Source: Bacteroidales bacterium (GTDB lineage Bacteria; Bacteroidota; Bacteroidia; Bacteroidales; P3). Taken from it: a stretch of 62,779 nucleotides of DNA. Positions 15,836-24,357 of the stretch are shown here, piece by piece. The notes under the pieces are model-generated. The model was not told the DNA's origin, made no database searches, and saw nothing but the letters and a program-made list of their open reading frames with translations. Where the stretch lies: assembly GCA_024685285.1 (NCBI GenBank), contig JAIKVZ010000030.1, positions 1 to 62,779 on the forward strand, in the 5' to 3' direction. Every line of letters starts with the position of its first letter. Position 1 is the first letter of the stretch. The translations under genes were made by a program, and so were the position numbers.

Positions 15836-17104
15836 ATGAAACACAAACTATTTCTTTTCGCCGTCATCATGACGGCAATGGCACTGCCCCATGTGGTAAG
15901 GGCCTACAGTTTTTCGGCAGTAGCTCCGAGTGGTCAGACTCTGTACTACAACATTGTCGACGGCGAGGCTCAAGTGACGAGCCAGTATGTCGGAAGTGGA
16001 TATTCGACCTATCCCATGGGAGACCTAATCATACCTTCAACTGTTACCAATGGTAGCAACACATATACAGTTACCTCGATAGGCAATAAAGCCTTTTATG
16101 GCTGCACCGGCCTGACCTCCGTCACTATCGGTAGCGGCGTCACCTCGATAGGCGATCAGGCTTTTTATTGGTGCACCGGACTGACTTACGTCACCATCCC
16201 AAACAGTGTCACCTCGATAGGCCAATCTGCTTTCAATGGCTGCAGCGGCCTGACCTCCGTCACCATACCCAGCAGCGTCACCGAGATAAACGGTGGTGTT
16301 TTCTCTCAATGCCACAGTCTAACGTCCGTCACCATCCCAAATAGCGTCACCTCGATAGGATATGATGCTTTCTCTTACTGCACTGGCCTGACGTCCGTCA
16401 CCATCCCGAACAGTGTCACCTGGATAGGCGGTTTTGCTTTCAGGGGCTGCAGCGGCCTGACTTCTGTCACCATCCCCAACAGCGTCTCCACAATTGACGA
16501 CCGTACTTTTGCAGAATGTACCAGCCTGACATCCGTCACCATCGGTAGCGGCGTCACCTCGATAGGCTACAAAGCTTTCGAAGACTGTACCGGCCTGACC
16601 TCCGTCACCATCCCCAGCAGCGTCACCTCGATAGCCGTTGAGGCTTTCTTTTGCTGCAGTGGCTTGACATCCGTCACCATCGGTAGCGGTGTTACCTCGA
16701 TAGGCGCTGGGGCTTTCGAAGACTGTAGTGGACTTACAGAGATTACCTCGTTGGCTTCCGTAGCACCACAGCTGAGAGACAATGCATTTAGGGGTGTAGA
16801 CGATACCATACCTGTGAACATCCCTTGTGGCAGCCAGACGTCTTATCAGTCTCGTTTTTCGGGGTGGACGTGGTTTTTTTGCAACTTCATTGAGAATTGT
16901 ACACAGGGCATCGGTGATGTTGAAGGGAATGACATACTGATAAATGTGCTCGACGGCCGTATACGCGTTGAAGGCATCGCTGATGAAGAGGTGCGAGTGT
17001 ATGACATTGCAGGCCGTATGGTGCCGAACCGCTCCTTGCCGTTAGGCGTATATATGGTCAAGGTAGGCAACCACCCAGCCAGGAAGGTCGTGGTGGTGAG
17101 GTAG
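15836..17104 (+). CDS. BspA-type leucine-rich repeat surface protein
   Basis: A 422-residue exported protein. A signal peptide (MKHKLFLFAVIMTAMALPHVVRA) is followed by a short Tyr-rich segment and about ten 23-residue LRR_5 repeats (residues ~75-305; pattern LTSVTIPNSVTSIG..AF..C) with obvious 69-bp DNA periodicity. The C-terminus (about 350-422; RVYDIAGRMVPN, LPLGVYMVKVG, closing KVVVVR) is a T9SS type A sorting domain. BspA-like proteins bind host or bacterial surface ligands, so a surface adhesin role is likely but inferred. The near-identical DNA repeats could allow copy-number change. The structured leader upstream may control it. Confidence 0.92.
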   Translation: MKHKLFLFAVIMTAMALPHVVRAYSFSAVAPSGQTLYYNIVDGEAQVTSQYVGSGYSTYPMGDLIIPSTVTNGSNTYTVTSIGNKAFYGCTGLTSVTIGSGVTSIGDQAFYWCTGLTYVTIPNSVTSIGQSAFNGCSGLTSVTIPSSVTEINGGVFSQCHSLTSVTIPNSVTSIGYDAFSYCTGLTSVTIPNSVTWIGGFAFRGCSGLTSVTIPNSVSTIDDRTFAECTSLTSVTIGSGVTSIGYKAFEDCTGLTSVTIPSSVTSIAVEAFFCCSGLTSVTIGSGVTSIGAGAFEDCSGLTEITSLASVAPQLRDNAFRGVDDTIPVNIPCGSQTSYQSRFSGWTWFFCNFIENCTQGIGDVEGNDILINVLDGRIRVEGIADEEVRVYDIAGRMVPNRSLPLGVYMVKVGNHPARKVVVVR

Positions 17105-17157
17105 GTTTTCGGAGTATTCGGAAAATTCTTAAAATTCTGATTGAGATTTAATCTCTG

Positions 17158-17187
17158 GGGGGCGGCGAGCGACAGCGAGCCGCCCCC
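17158..17187. terminator. GC-rich hairpin downstream of the LRR gene
   Basis: GGGGGCGGC (17158-17166) pairs with GCCGCCCCC (17179-17187) over a 12-nt loop. The T run after it is poor (TTGGTTTG), so it may be a weak terminator or an mRNA-end stabiliser. The 488-bp gap 17105-17592 also holds a degenerate CCGAC-type repeat near 17272-17290, a CCGGC/GCCGG hairpin near 17313, AGATTAAA octamers and two hairpins near 17.5 kb. Confidence 0.5.
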
Positions 17188-17342
17188 TTGGTTTGATGCA
17201 GGACTTGCGAGCTGCACTGTTTTCGTCGCTATCGGGGACAACTCGGTTTGACATCCTGTGGCAAACCTCTAACCCGACTTCTGACCCGTTTTCTTCCAGA
17301 GTACGCGGGTGATCCGGCTGATTGCCGGACGACTGGCCTTGA

Positions 17343-17374
17343 AGATTAAAAGATTAAAAGATTTAAAGATATAA
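17343..17374 (+). repeat. Four tandem octamers (AGATTAAA type)
   Basis: AGATTAAA, AGATTAAA, AGATTTAA, AGATATAA in a non-coding region between convergent genes. Confidence 0.75.
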
Positions 17375-17474
17375 AGTTTGCGCAACCTTTTGGTCTTTCT
17401 ATCTTTTCAACTTTTTATCTTCATTTTCGGTTGCTGCAAAGTTACGCACTTTTTCCGGACCGTGCAATAGGAAT

Positions 17475-17503
17475 ATCGTTGCATTTTGTTGCACTGCAAC
17501 GAT
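17475..17503. repeat. Hairpin of the ATCGTTGCA 9-mer
   Basis: ATCGTTGCA (17475-17483) and its reverse complement TGCAACGAT (17495-17503). The same 9-mer pair forms the terminator hairpin 36-66 bp further on. Confidence 0.7.
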
Positions 17504-17538
17504 TGCAACGGTTTGGCGTCTGGATGTCAGAGGTATAA

Positions 17539-17573
17539 AAAAATCGTTGCACTTTTTCGGTGCAACGATTTTT
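17539..17573. terminator. Bidirectional intrinsic terminator
   Basis: Perfect 14-bp stem AAAAATCGTTGCAC (17539-17552) / GTGCAACGATTTTT (17560-17573), 7-nt loop. T runs on both strands allow it to stop transcription from both sides. It ends the minus-strand lipoprotein gene. Confidence 0.88.
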
Positions 17574-17592
17574 ATTGTTTTTGTTTTCAGGC

Positions 17593-18033
17593 TTACTTGT
17601 TGCCGTTGAGTTTCTTGCTCAGAGCTTCGGCACCGGCCTTGATACCCTTGTCGGCGGCATCCTTGGCGGCGGTGTTCACTTTCTCTTTCACGCAGCTGTT
17701 GAACTCCTCCTCCATGACGGATTTGAACTCCTCGTTGTCCTGGTAGGTGGCATAGCTCTCGCTGAGGATGGACTTGATGCAGCTCTCGACCGAAGCGGGG
17801 TCGGTTTTGTAGCAGTTGCATTTTGCACGGCCGGCCTCGCGGGCGGCATCGAGCATGGCGGCGTGTTCGGCATCGCTCATAGTGGCGGCCTCGACGGGCT
17901 GGGCGTTCTCGGCGGCCTCGATGGTCTCTTCGGCCACGCTGTCGACGGTTTCAACATTTTTCTTGCTGTTGCAAGCCACAGTCATAGAAGCGACGAACAT
18001 GGCGCAACCAATGTAAAACAATACTTTTTTCAT
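17593..18033 (-). CDS. Small lipoprotein of unknown function
   Basis: A 146-residue predicted lipoprotein; the start at 18033 (MKKVLFYIGCAMFVASMTVAC) gives a lipobox ending VAC, so Cys21 would be lipidated. Residues 25-60 are acidic, Ala/Glu-rich linker. The remainder (about 60-140) has three cysteines (AKCNCYKTDP and SCIKS) and a fourth in FNSCVKEKV, spaced like a helical disulfide-linked domain. No family recognised. It lies alone between a terminator and AT-rich non-coding sequence. Confidence 0.8.
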   Translation of the reverse strand: MKKVLFYIGCAMFVASMTVACNSKKNVETVDSVAEETIEAAENAQPVEAATMSDAEHAAMLDAAREAGRAKCNCYKTDPASVESCIKSILSESYATYQDNEEFKSVMEEEFNSCVKEKVNTAAKDAADKGIKAGAEALSKKLNGNK

Positions 18034-18174
18034 GATGTTTGTTAGATTTTTGTTTGTTAAAATTATTAATTTTTCGGGCTGCAAAATTACAACATTTTAT
18101 TGAATTGCACGCAAATAAAATATTTAACAATTCTTAAAATTTATATTTTGGCGTTCTGTGTCGGAAAAAAAGTG

Positions 18175-18182
18175 TAATTTTG
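18175..18182 (+). promoter_or_regulatory. Promoter -7 box directly in front of the DUF4296 gene
   Basis: TAATTTTG at 18175-18182 ends four bases before the ATG at 18187. Transcription would start at or next to the start codon, so the mRNA may be leaderless. Confidence 0.55.
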
Positions 18183-18186
18183 CAGC

Positions 18187-18531
18187 ATGAAAAAGACGTT
18201 CATAAAAACTGTTTTTATGGCGGCTGCGCTTGCCCTGGCATCATGCGGCGGCGACAAGATACCGCCCGATGTCATGGACGAGAAAGCCATGGCCGATTTC
18301 CTCAACGAGGCCTATTTGATTGAGAGTTTCTATGCCATTGAGTCGGGGTTCAACTACAGCAATCTCTCTGGTGAGATAGCCGCTGCCTACGACTCGCTGC
18401 TCGACGCCCACGGCATTACACGTGCCGACTTTGAGCGCAGCATTGATTACTACTCGCGCCACGCCGACCGCTACGAGCGCATTCACCGCAAGGTGGTGGC
18501 CCACTTGGACTCGGTGGCCAACAGCCGTTAG
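18187..18531 (+). CDS. DUF4296-type lipoprotein
   Basis: A 114-residue lipoprotein (signal with lipobox LASC, Cys20) matching the DUF4296 pattern: PPDVMDEKAMADFLNEAYLIES, then LLDAHGITRADFERSIDYYSRHADRYERI. The family is Bacteroidota-specific with no known function. The stop codon overlaps the stop of the convergent DUF3078 gene (18528-18531), leaving no room for a terminator between them. Confidence 0.82.
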   Translation: MKKTFIKTVFMAAALALASCGGDKIPPDVMDEKAMADFLNEAYLIESFYAIESGFNYSNLSGEIAAAYDSLLDAHGITRADFERSIDYYSRHADRYERIHRKVVAHLDSVANSR

Positions 18532-19628
18532 CCGCGCGGGGTCTTGAATTCGAAGAATATCTGCACACCGGCCATCTGGTATACCTGCCAATGTCCCCAA
18601 CGGCCCATGCCGCTGAAATCGGTGTCGTACTTGAGGTTGAGCGAGAAATTGGCCGCGATGTGGCTCGAGAGGCGATAATCGAGTTTGAGTTCAAAGTCAA
18701 CATCGGTCTCAAACCAGCGACGCTGAATCCAGTTCATACCGCTGAGGTGATCCCATGACTCGGTGCCATTGACTGCGTCGAAGGTGTATTTTGACTCGGT
18801 CTGCATAACGGTGGGGTCGGTGTTCCAAGCCATAGTGCCCGGTTTCTTGTAGTCGTAGAAGAACTCGGCGCGGGCATAGAGGTCGAGCTTGGGCAGTATA
18901 TCTTTCTTCAGGTAGAACAACTTGACATACGAACCGAGTGCGAAATAGGCGTGGTTGAAAGTCGAGGGGTCGGCGGGGTCGAAGTTGTCGGGCTGGATAA
19001 CACCGTAGTTCTTGCCGGCGGCAATGAGGCTGTCGCGAGTGACGAAAGTGGTCTTGCCAGTGAGGAATGAGAGCGAAACCGACCAGTTGTCGCGTTTGTG
19101 CTCAAATGAGAGAGCCGTGGTGAGGTAGGCCGGAGCCATGAAACCAGACACAAGCACCTTCGAAGCCTCGGCGGCTGGGCCAAAACCGTTGTACTCGTAA
19201 CCGTTGTCGAACTGCGACTTGAAATTGGCGGTAAAGTTGGCGCCCCAGTCCTTGAAGGCTTTGAACGACAGCGACGAGGTGAGGTCTATTTTATCGATAC
19301 TTTTGCGACGGCTTTCGAAACGTCCACCTACGGTGTCGTTATCGAGGTCCTGCCAGGCAAAACCGTAGGCCAGGTCGGCCACATTGTCCCATACAAAACG
19401 AGAATGGGTATACTTGTAATTACCAAAGAAAGAAGCCGTTACAGCAATCTGCGAGTTGCCTGACGCCGACCAGTTGTTATACATTTGCTCGTTGGCGGTG
19501 AGAGCCGGTTTGGAGAGGGTCTGCCACTTGCCGTTGAACGGGTTGATGGATGCGGCCGGCTCCTCCTGAGCCATCGCAGAGGCGGCAAGGATAGCCGCGG
19601 CTGCCATAAAAACAATAAATTTTTTCAT
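18528..19628 (-). CDS. DUF3078 outer-membrane protein
   Basis: A 366-residue exported protein with a signal peptide (MKKFIVFMAAAAILAASAMA). The body alternates aromatic and polar residues in strand-like segments (FFGNYKYTHSRFVWDNVADLAYGF and others) and has the NWSASGNSQIAV motif of the DUF3078 family, which is predicted to form an outer-membrane beta-barrel. It ends in VQIFFEFKTPRG. The start overlaps the recX stop (ATGA), so it is co-transcribed with recX. Function unknown. Confidence 0.85.
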   Translation of the reverse strand: MKKFIVFMAAAAILAASAMAQEEPAASINPFNGKWQTLSKPALTANEQMYNNWSASGNSQIAVTASFFGNYKYTHSRFVWDNVADLAYGFAWQDLDNDTVGGRFESRRKSIDKIDLTSSLSFKAFKDWGANFTANFKSQFDNGYEYNGFGPAAEASKVLVSGFMAPAYLTTALSFEHKRDNWSVSLSFLTGKTTFVTRDSLIAAGKNYGVIQPDNFDPADPSTFNHAYFALGSYVKLFYLKKDILPKLDLYARAEFFYDYKKPGTMAWNTDPTVMQTESKYTFDAVNGTESWDHLSGMNWIQRRWFETDVDFELKLDYRLSSHIAANFSLNLKYDTDFSGMGRWGHWQVYQMAGVQIFFEFKTPRG

Positions 19629-20107
19629 TGTTGTAAATTTTGATTAATTGCGTTGCTGATTTCCTCGGGCGTGAAGCCGCGCGAAGAAAGGTAGATATTG
19701 AGTTTTGAGCGGCGCTGGTGCGGCTCGAGGTTGGCAAGAGCCTCAATTTTGGCCACGGTGAGTTCTTGCAGCGAAGCCGCATAGGCTTCCTCGTCGATTG
19801 TGGCCATAGCCTTGGTGACGACGGCGTTGGGAATGCGTTTGAGGCGCAACTCGTAGGCAATCTTTATCCTGCCCCAGCGCTGATGGCGAACTTTGCTGTC
19901 GATATAGGCCTCAGAGTAACGGGCCTCGTCAATGTATTTCTCGTCCACTAACATATCGACTATAGTACCGGCTGTGGCTAATGGAGCACCCCAGTCAAGC
20001 AATTTCTTTTGCACCGACGAGCAACACTGCTCCGATGTTGCACAATAGCGTTGTGCTTTGTCTAACAATTGTTTACCCGCGTTATCGAGCGTAATCTTGG
20101 AGTTCAT
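19625..20107 (-). CDS. recX: Regulatory protein RecX
   Basis: A 160-residue RecX-family protein, which in other bacteria binds RecA filaments and limits their activity. Three-helix repeats are visible: KAQRYCATSEQCCSSVQKKL, then VDEKYIDEARYSEAYIDSKV with the RWGRIKIAYELRLKRI segment typical of the family, and a third C-terminal repeat ending RGFTPEEISNAIN. The ATG at 20107 is preferred to one at 20137, which overlaps the promoter. It has a near-consensus promoter and runs into the DUF3078 gene. Confidence 0.9.
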   Translation of the reverse strand: MNSKITLDNAGKQLLDKAQRYCATSEQCCSSVQKKLLDWGAPLATAGTIVDMLVDEKYIDEARYSEAYIDSKVRHQRWGRIKIAYELRLKRIPNAVVTKAMATIDEEAYAASLQELTVAKIEALANLEPHQRRSKLNIYLSSRGFTPEEISNAINQNLQQ

Positions 20108-20126
20108 GGCATTGAAAAATATTTTG

Positions 20127-20157
20127 CAAAGATACAAAAAAAACTTAAAACAGCAAA
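20127..20157 (-). promoter_or_regulatory. Promoter of recX-DUF3078
   Basis: Minus-strand TTTG (20154-20157), 19 bp, TATCTTTG (20127-20134): an almost perfect phylum consensus. Confidence 0.85.
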
Positions 20158-20204
20158 ATTTTTAAGATTTTGCAGCCTCGCGCAAAACTTCGGCAGCAAG
20201 TTTT

Positions 20205-20236
20205 TTTGCCTAATTCAAAAAAAAAACGTAACTTTG
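20205..20236 (+). promoter_or_regulatory. Promoter of the starch-synthase-like / DUF4270 / MORN / maf operon
   Basis: TTTG (20205-20208), 20 bp, TAACTTTG (20229-20236); the ATG lies 26 bp downstream of the box. Confidence 0.8.
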
Positions 20237-20262
20237 CACTTATTTTACAAGTATATAATAAC

Positions 20263-21087
20263 ATGGGAAAAGGACGGATACTCTTTGTCAGTCAGGAAAT
20301 TATGCCTTTCACTCCAGAAACGGACAACGCGTTGCTGGGACGTATGCTGCCCGCATTCTCGCAAGAAAACGGGCGTGAAATACGTGTTTTCATGCCGCGG
20401 TTCAGCAATGTCGGCGAGCGCAGAAACCAGTTGCACGAGGTTATCCGCCTTTCGGGAATGAACCTCATACTCAACAACTGCGACCACCAGCTCATCATCA
20501 AGGTGGGCTCCATCCCGTCGGCACGTATGCAGGTCTATTTCATTGACAACGAGGAGTATTTCTCGAACCGTGGCGGTCTCTTCGAGGATGACGGCACGTT
20601 GGCGACCGACAATGACGAGCGCCTGCTCTTCTTCGGCCGCGGCACACTCGAGGCGGTGCGCAAACTGGCATGGCAGCCACACCTTATCAACTTCACTGGA
20701 TGGTTTAGTTGTATGGTACCTTTCTACCTGCGCCGAATCAACAAAGAAAACTCCTTCTTCAACGGCACCAAGACCGTCATCACCCTTACCGACGACGCCT
20801 TCAAAGGTGTCGTAAACCCAGCCCTCGAACACAAGATGAAGGTCGACGGCGCCACCGCCAAAGATTTGCGCCTATACAGCCACACCGACTACAAGGGCCT
20901 CATGAAGGCCGCCATCACATTCTCGCACGGAGTGGTGATAGGCTCGCCCAATGTGGACCCTGAGTTGATTGAATATGCTCACGAAAACAAACGCCACGTG
21001 CTCGACTACTGCGACGACCGTACTGAGTTCTACACAAAAATCAATAAGCTCTTCGATTCTATAATTGGTAGCAACGTCAACAACTAA
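20263..21087 (+). CDS. Starch/glycogen synthase N-terminal-like protein (single domain)
   Basis: A 274-residue protein resembling only the N-terminal (acceptor) half of GT5 glycogen synthases: GRILFVSQEIMPFTPETDNALLGRMLPAFSQE, then REIRVFMPRF and LLFFGRGTLEAVRKLAWQPHLINFTGW. The C-terminal nucleotide-sugar-binding domain is absent, so ordinary synthase activity is unlikely. This short form followed by a DUF4270 gene recurs in Bacteroidota; its role is unknown. First gene of a four-gene plus-strand operon. Confidence 0.8.
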   Translation: MGKGRILFVSQEIMPFTPETDNALLGRMLPAFSQENGREIRVFMPRFSNVGERRNQLHEVIRLSGMNLILNNCDHQLIIKVGSIPSARMQVYFIDNEEYFSNRGGLFEDDGTLATDNDERLLFFGRGTLEAVRKLAWQPHLINFTGWFSCMVPFYLRRINKENSFFNGTKTVITLTDDAFKGVVNPALEHKMKVDGATAKDLRLYSHTDYKGLMKAAITFSHGVVIGSPNVDPELIEYAHENKRHVLDYCDDRTEFYTKINKLFDSIIGSNVNN

Positions 21088-21093
21088 CCCGCT

Positions 21094-22317
21094 ATGACCA
21101 CTTTCTCAAAACTGTTTCTGCCAACCATTCTGGCCGCCACCATGCTGGTTTCGGCCTGCTCCACCGAGGAGACCGACTTAGGTCTCGGCCTGCAAGACCC
21201 CTCGACACACTATTATGGCCAACGCGACACGCTGACAGCCGACCAATACCTATCAGTACGCGACGACTCGCTGCGCACCTCGGGCTACCAACGCGGCATC
21301 GTGGGCAACTACTCCGACACCGCTTTCGGCTCAGTAACGTCGGTGGCATACACACAAGTAGCCCTGTCGAACACTACCGGTATAACCTTCGATGAGAACA
21401 CAACCATCGACTCGGTGGTGCTGTCGCTCGTCACTGCCGGATTTTTCCCCGCAAAGACCACGGGCTATAACCTGCATTTTGAGGTCAAACAACTCGCCTC
21501 ACAGCTCTACACCGACACCATATATTTTAGCACCGACACCATCGATGCCGTTGCAGGCCCTGCCTTCTACGACGCCCGTCGTCACTACAACATGACCGAC
21601 AGCGTCATCAACCTGCGTATGTCAAGCTCGTTTCACGACCTTCTGCGCGGCACCCACAGCACCGACGAGTTCCTTGAAAGCATAAAGGGCTTACGTATAA
21701 GAATACTGAGCGATGACTCCGACCCCTGCATGGTTACCATCAACTGGGCCGCAACAGGTACATTGATGACGGTTTACTACCACTTCAACGACACCCCGGG
21801 CGACTCGCTTGCCTACACCCTCAAGGTCGGCAACGCCAACCACTTCACCAACTTCACCCACAACTACGACATCAGCACCCTCGGGGCCGACAGTGTGCAG
21901 GGTCGCAACCGACTGTATTTGGAACCACTCGGGGGCTATAACCTCAAGTTGCGGTTCGATGAGGCGTTGCGCACCTTTGCTGCCGCCCACCCCTATGCCA
22001 CCGTGCATTTTGCCGAACTGCTGCTGCCCACAACTGCCGACTCCGACACCAACCGTCCCTCGGTAGTGACCGTGATGAAATACCTTGAAGACGGCTCTGT
22101 GTTCCCGGTGACCGACAAACTTGACGGCACCTACGACACCACGCGGCACTGCTACCGTCTGCGCCTGTCGACGCACCTGCAGTCGCTGCTGCGCGAAGGA
22201 CGCGACAACGGTATGCTTGTGTGCCTCGACACCCGCCGCCACGATGCGCGCCGCACAATCATCGCCGGACCGGCGGCCACTGACCCGGTACGCATTGAAT
22301 TTATTTACACCGAATAA
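21094..22317 (+). CDS. DUF4270 family lipoprotein
   Basis: A 407-residue predicted lipoprotein with signal peptide and lipobox (VSAC, Cys22). The DUF4270 pattern is visible: ETDLGLGLQDP after the Cys, GNYSDTAFGSVTSVAYTQV, a long beta-rich body, and a C-terminal FIYTE. The family is confined to Bacteroidota, probably at the outer membrane, and is uncharacterised. It starts 6 bp after the starch-synthase-like gene, an arrangement seen repeatedly in the phylum, which implies a shared function. Confidence 0.88.
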   Translation: MTTFSKLFLPTILAATMLVSACSTEETDLGLGLQDPSTHYYGQRDTLTADQYLSVRDDSLRTSGYQRGIVGNYSDTAFGSVTSVAYTQVALSNTTGITFDENTTIDSVVLSLVTAGFFPAKTTGYNLHFEVKQLASQLYTDTIYFSTDTIDAVAGPAFYDARRHYNMTDSVINLRMSSSFHDLLRGTHSTDEFLESIKGLRIRILSDDSDPCMVTINWAATGTLMTVYYHFNDTPGDSLAYTLKVGNANHFTNFTHNYDISTLGADSVQGRNRLYLEPLGGYNLKLRFDEALRTFAAAHPYATVHFAELLLPTTADSDTNRPSVVTVMKYLEDGSVFPVTDKLDGTYDTTRHCYRLRLSTHLQSLLREGRDNGMLVCLDTRRHDARRTIIAGPAATDPVRIEFIYTE

Positions 22318-22331
22318 AAAGCACAACGTTT

Positions 22332-23477
22332 ATGAAACGTCAAATAATATTCGCCGCAATATGCGTCGCGCTGACGCTCACAGCACAGGCCCAGAGCCGA
22401 TACCAGAAAATGTATGACAACTCCGACCAGGTCGCCGTCGAAGGAACCGTGGCCGATGACGGCACCCGTATAGGGTCATGGACCTGGTGGTTTCCCGACG
22501 GACGTGTGTCGCAACAGGGCAGCTACGATAACGGCCAGCGCACCGGCGTGTGGCGCATGTTCTACGAGAACGGCAGCCGTATGGCCGAAGAGTGTCACGG
22601 CACTGGCTTCTCGCGCAGCTGGTACCCCAACGGCGACCTCAAAAGCGAGGTCGAGGTGGTGGCTGGCAAACAAAACGGCGTCTACCGCTCATGGCACGAG
22701 AATGGCCAACAACGCGACGAAGTGACCTACATAGGCGGCAGCCGCGAAGGCACCACACGCGAGTGGTTCAGCAACGGTCAGGTCAAATTCGAGGGCACCT
22801 ATAAGGACAACGAGCTCAACGGCCGCGGTGTCTGGTATACCCCCGAAGGCAAAAAAGACATGGAGGGACGCTTGGTTGACGGCGAGCAGGACGGCGAATG
22901 GCGATTCTACTGGCGTACCAACGGCCACCTGGGCATCAAGGGCAACTACGCCGCAGGCCGCGAGGTTGGCACATGGACATACTATTACGAGACCGGAGAG
23001 CCCTGGCGCAGCGGCCAATACATCGACGGCAAGCGTCAAGGAGTATGGACCACTTGGTACGAGAGCGGTCGCAAACTGCATGAGGGCAAATACCTCAACG
23101 ACAAGGAAGAGGGCGTATGGACCTCGTGGTACGAGGACGGCACCGTCGACTACACCGGCTCGTTCAGCCAAGGCCTCAAAAACGGCGAGTGGCGCGGATA
23201 CTACGACGACAACACTGTGCGATACATCATACACTACGCCAACGACGAGAAGGAGGGCGAGGAGGTTCGCTACTATCCTAACGGCAAGGTGGAGCTGAAG
23301 CAGAACTTCCACGCAGGCCGCCTCAACGGCAAATACGAGCGCTACAACGAAGCCGGCAAGCCTGAAGAGAAAGGCGCCTTCCTAAACGGCGAGAAAGAGG
23401 GCAAATGGGTGTGGTACGACCAGTACGGCAAAGAGATGCGCACCCTCAAGTTCAAAAACGGCCAGCAGGTCAAATAA
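22332..23477 (+). CDS. Exported MORN_2-repeat protein
   Basis: A 381-residue protein with signal peptide (MKRQIIFAAICVALTLTAQA). The rest is about 13 tandem MORN-variant repeats of roughly 23 residues (pattern NG...EG.Y..G...G.W..Y...G). Such repeats occur in YwqK-type immunity proteins and in envelope proteins; the binding partner here is unknown. It ends with KFKNGQQVK. It is located 14 bp after DUF4270 and 3 bp before maf, so it belongs to the operon. Confidence 0.9.
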   Translation: MKRQIIFAAICVALTLTAQAQSRYQKMYDNSDQVAVEGTVADDGTRIGSWTWWFPDGRVSQQGSYDNGQRTGVWRMFYENGSRMAEECHGTGFSRSWYPNGDLKSEVEVVAGKQNGVYRSWHENGQQRDEVTYIGGSREGTTREWFSNGQVKFEGTYKDNELNGRGVWYTPEGKKDMEGRLVDGEQDGEWRFYWRTNGHLGIKGNYAAGREVGTWTYYYETGEPWRSGQYIDGKRQGVWTTWYESGRKLHEGKYLNDKEEGVWTSWYEDGTVDYTGSFSQGLKNGEWRGYYDDNTVRYIIHYANDEKEGEEVRYYPNGKVELKQNFHAGRLNGKYERYNEAGKPEEKGAFLNGEKEGKWVWYDQYGKEMRTLKFKNGQQVK

Positions 23478-23480
23478 AAC

Positions 23481-24071
23481 ATGCGGATAGTCTTAGCCTC
23501 GGCATCGCCGCGCAGGCGGCAGCTCATAGCCACCTTGGGCTGGCCGGTAAGCGTGGTGCAAGTGCAGGCCTCCGAGACTGTGCCACAGGGATTGCCGGTA
23601 AGTCAAGTGGCCGAACAGATAGCACAGCAGAAAACGGCTGCCTTCGACCACTCGCAACTGGAGCCCGACCAGCTTCTGGTAACGGCCGACACCATCGTGG
23701 CACTCGATGGCCAGGTGCTCGGCAAACCAGCCAACCGCAGCAGTGCCATTGCAATGTTGCAAAAGCTCTCCGGACACCGCCACACCGTCTACACCGGAGT
23801 GTGCCTGTCGCAGGCAGGCCGCCAAACCTCGTTCACCGAGAGCACAGAAGTATACTTCAAACCACTGACCACCAGCGTTATAGAGTATTATGTCGACAAT
23901 TACAAACCCTACGACAAGGCTGGAGCCTACGGCATTCAGGAGTGGATTGGCTACGTGGGGGTGAGCCGCATTGAGGGTTGCTACTACAATGTTATGGGCT
24001 TGCCAACCGCCCGGCTATACGATGAGATAGTTCGTTTCTACCCTGAAGCTACAGTACCCCAACAGCTTTAA
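23481..24071 (+). CDS. maf: Maf-family nucleotide pyrophosphatase
   Basis: A 196-residue Maf protein, a pyrophosphatase acting on non-canonical or pyrimidine nucleoside triphosphates. The N-terminal LASASPRRRQLI, the VTADTIVALDGQVLGKP motif, HTVYTGV, and the DKAGAYGIQE segment are all present. Length is normal. The ATG follows the MORN gene stop by three bases. No terminator is evident; an 11-bp repeat array follows 68 bp later. Confidence 0.95.
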   Translation: MRIVLASASPRRRQLIATLGWPVSVVQVQASETVPQGLPVSQVAEQIAQQKTAAFDHSQLEPDQLLVTADTIVALDGQVLGKPANRSSAIAMLQKLSGHRHTVYTGVCLSQAGRQTSFTESTEVYFKPLTTSVIEYYVDNYKPYDKAGAYGIQEWIGYVGVSRIEGCYYNVMGLPTARLYDEIVRFYPEATVPQQL

Positions 24072-24139
24072 AATCAGCTACATACAGACATTATCCGAAC
24101 AATATCACGCAACTGCGTGGATTTCAGCATTTTAAATAG

Positions 24140-24183
24140 GTTAGGTTCGGGTTAAGGTCGGGTTGACATCGGGTATGGTTCGG
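24140..24183 (-). repeat. Intergenic 11-bp tandem repeat array, copy 4 (4 units)
   Basis: Read on the minus strand: CCGAACCATAC, CCGATGTCAAC, CCGACCTTAAC, CCGAACCTAAC, then CTAT. It lies between maf (plus) and the tRNA/ABC operon (minus). The 286-bp gap 24072-24357 also holds a GAGCT/AGCTC hairpin (about 24298-24316) and the palindrome GACCTTAAGGTC (24345-24356) just past the tRNA end. Confidence 0.92.
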
Positions 24184-24357
24184 CCATCGAAGCCCGGGCT
24201 GCGACCAGAGACCGAAGGAAACGGGTCTACGACCTAACTATCAGCCTATTGCAGACAACATCCTCCCCACTCTCTATATCCACCCCTATAACCTCAACGA
24301 GCTACTTACGCAGCTCGATAAGGTTATGAAGGAAATTTTTATTAGACCTTAAGGTCG

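Noticed and set aside
15836..17104. A CRISPR-like array
   Set aside because: The periodic sequence is the in-frame LRR coding repeat of 69 bp, with no spacers and no cas genes nearby.
17272..17290. A ninth copy of the 11-bp repeat
   Set aside because: CCGACTTCTGAC followed by CCG has the right flavour and the right convergent setting, but the spacing is 12 bp and the fixed CCGAACCTAAC unit is missing, so it is at best a decayed copy.
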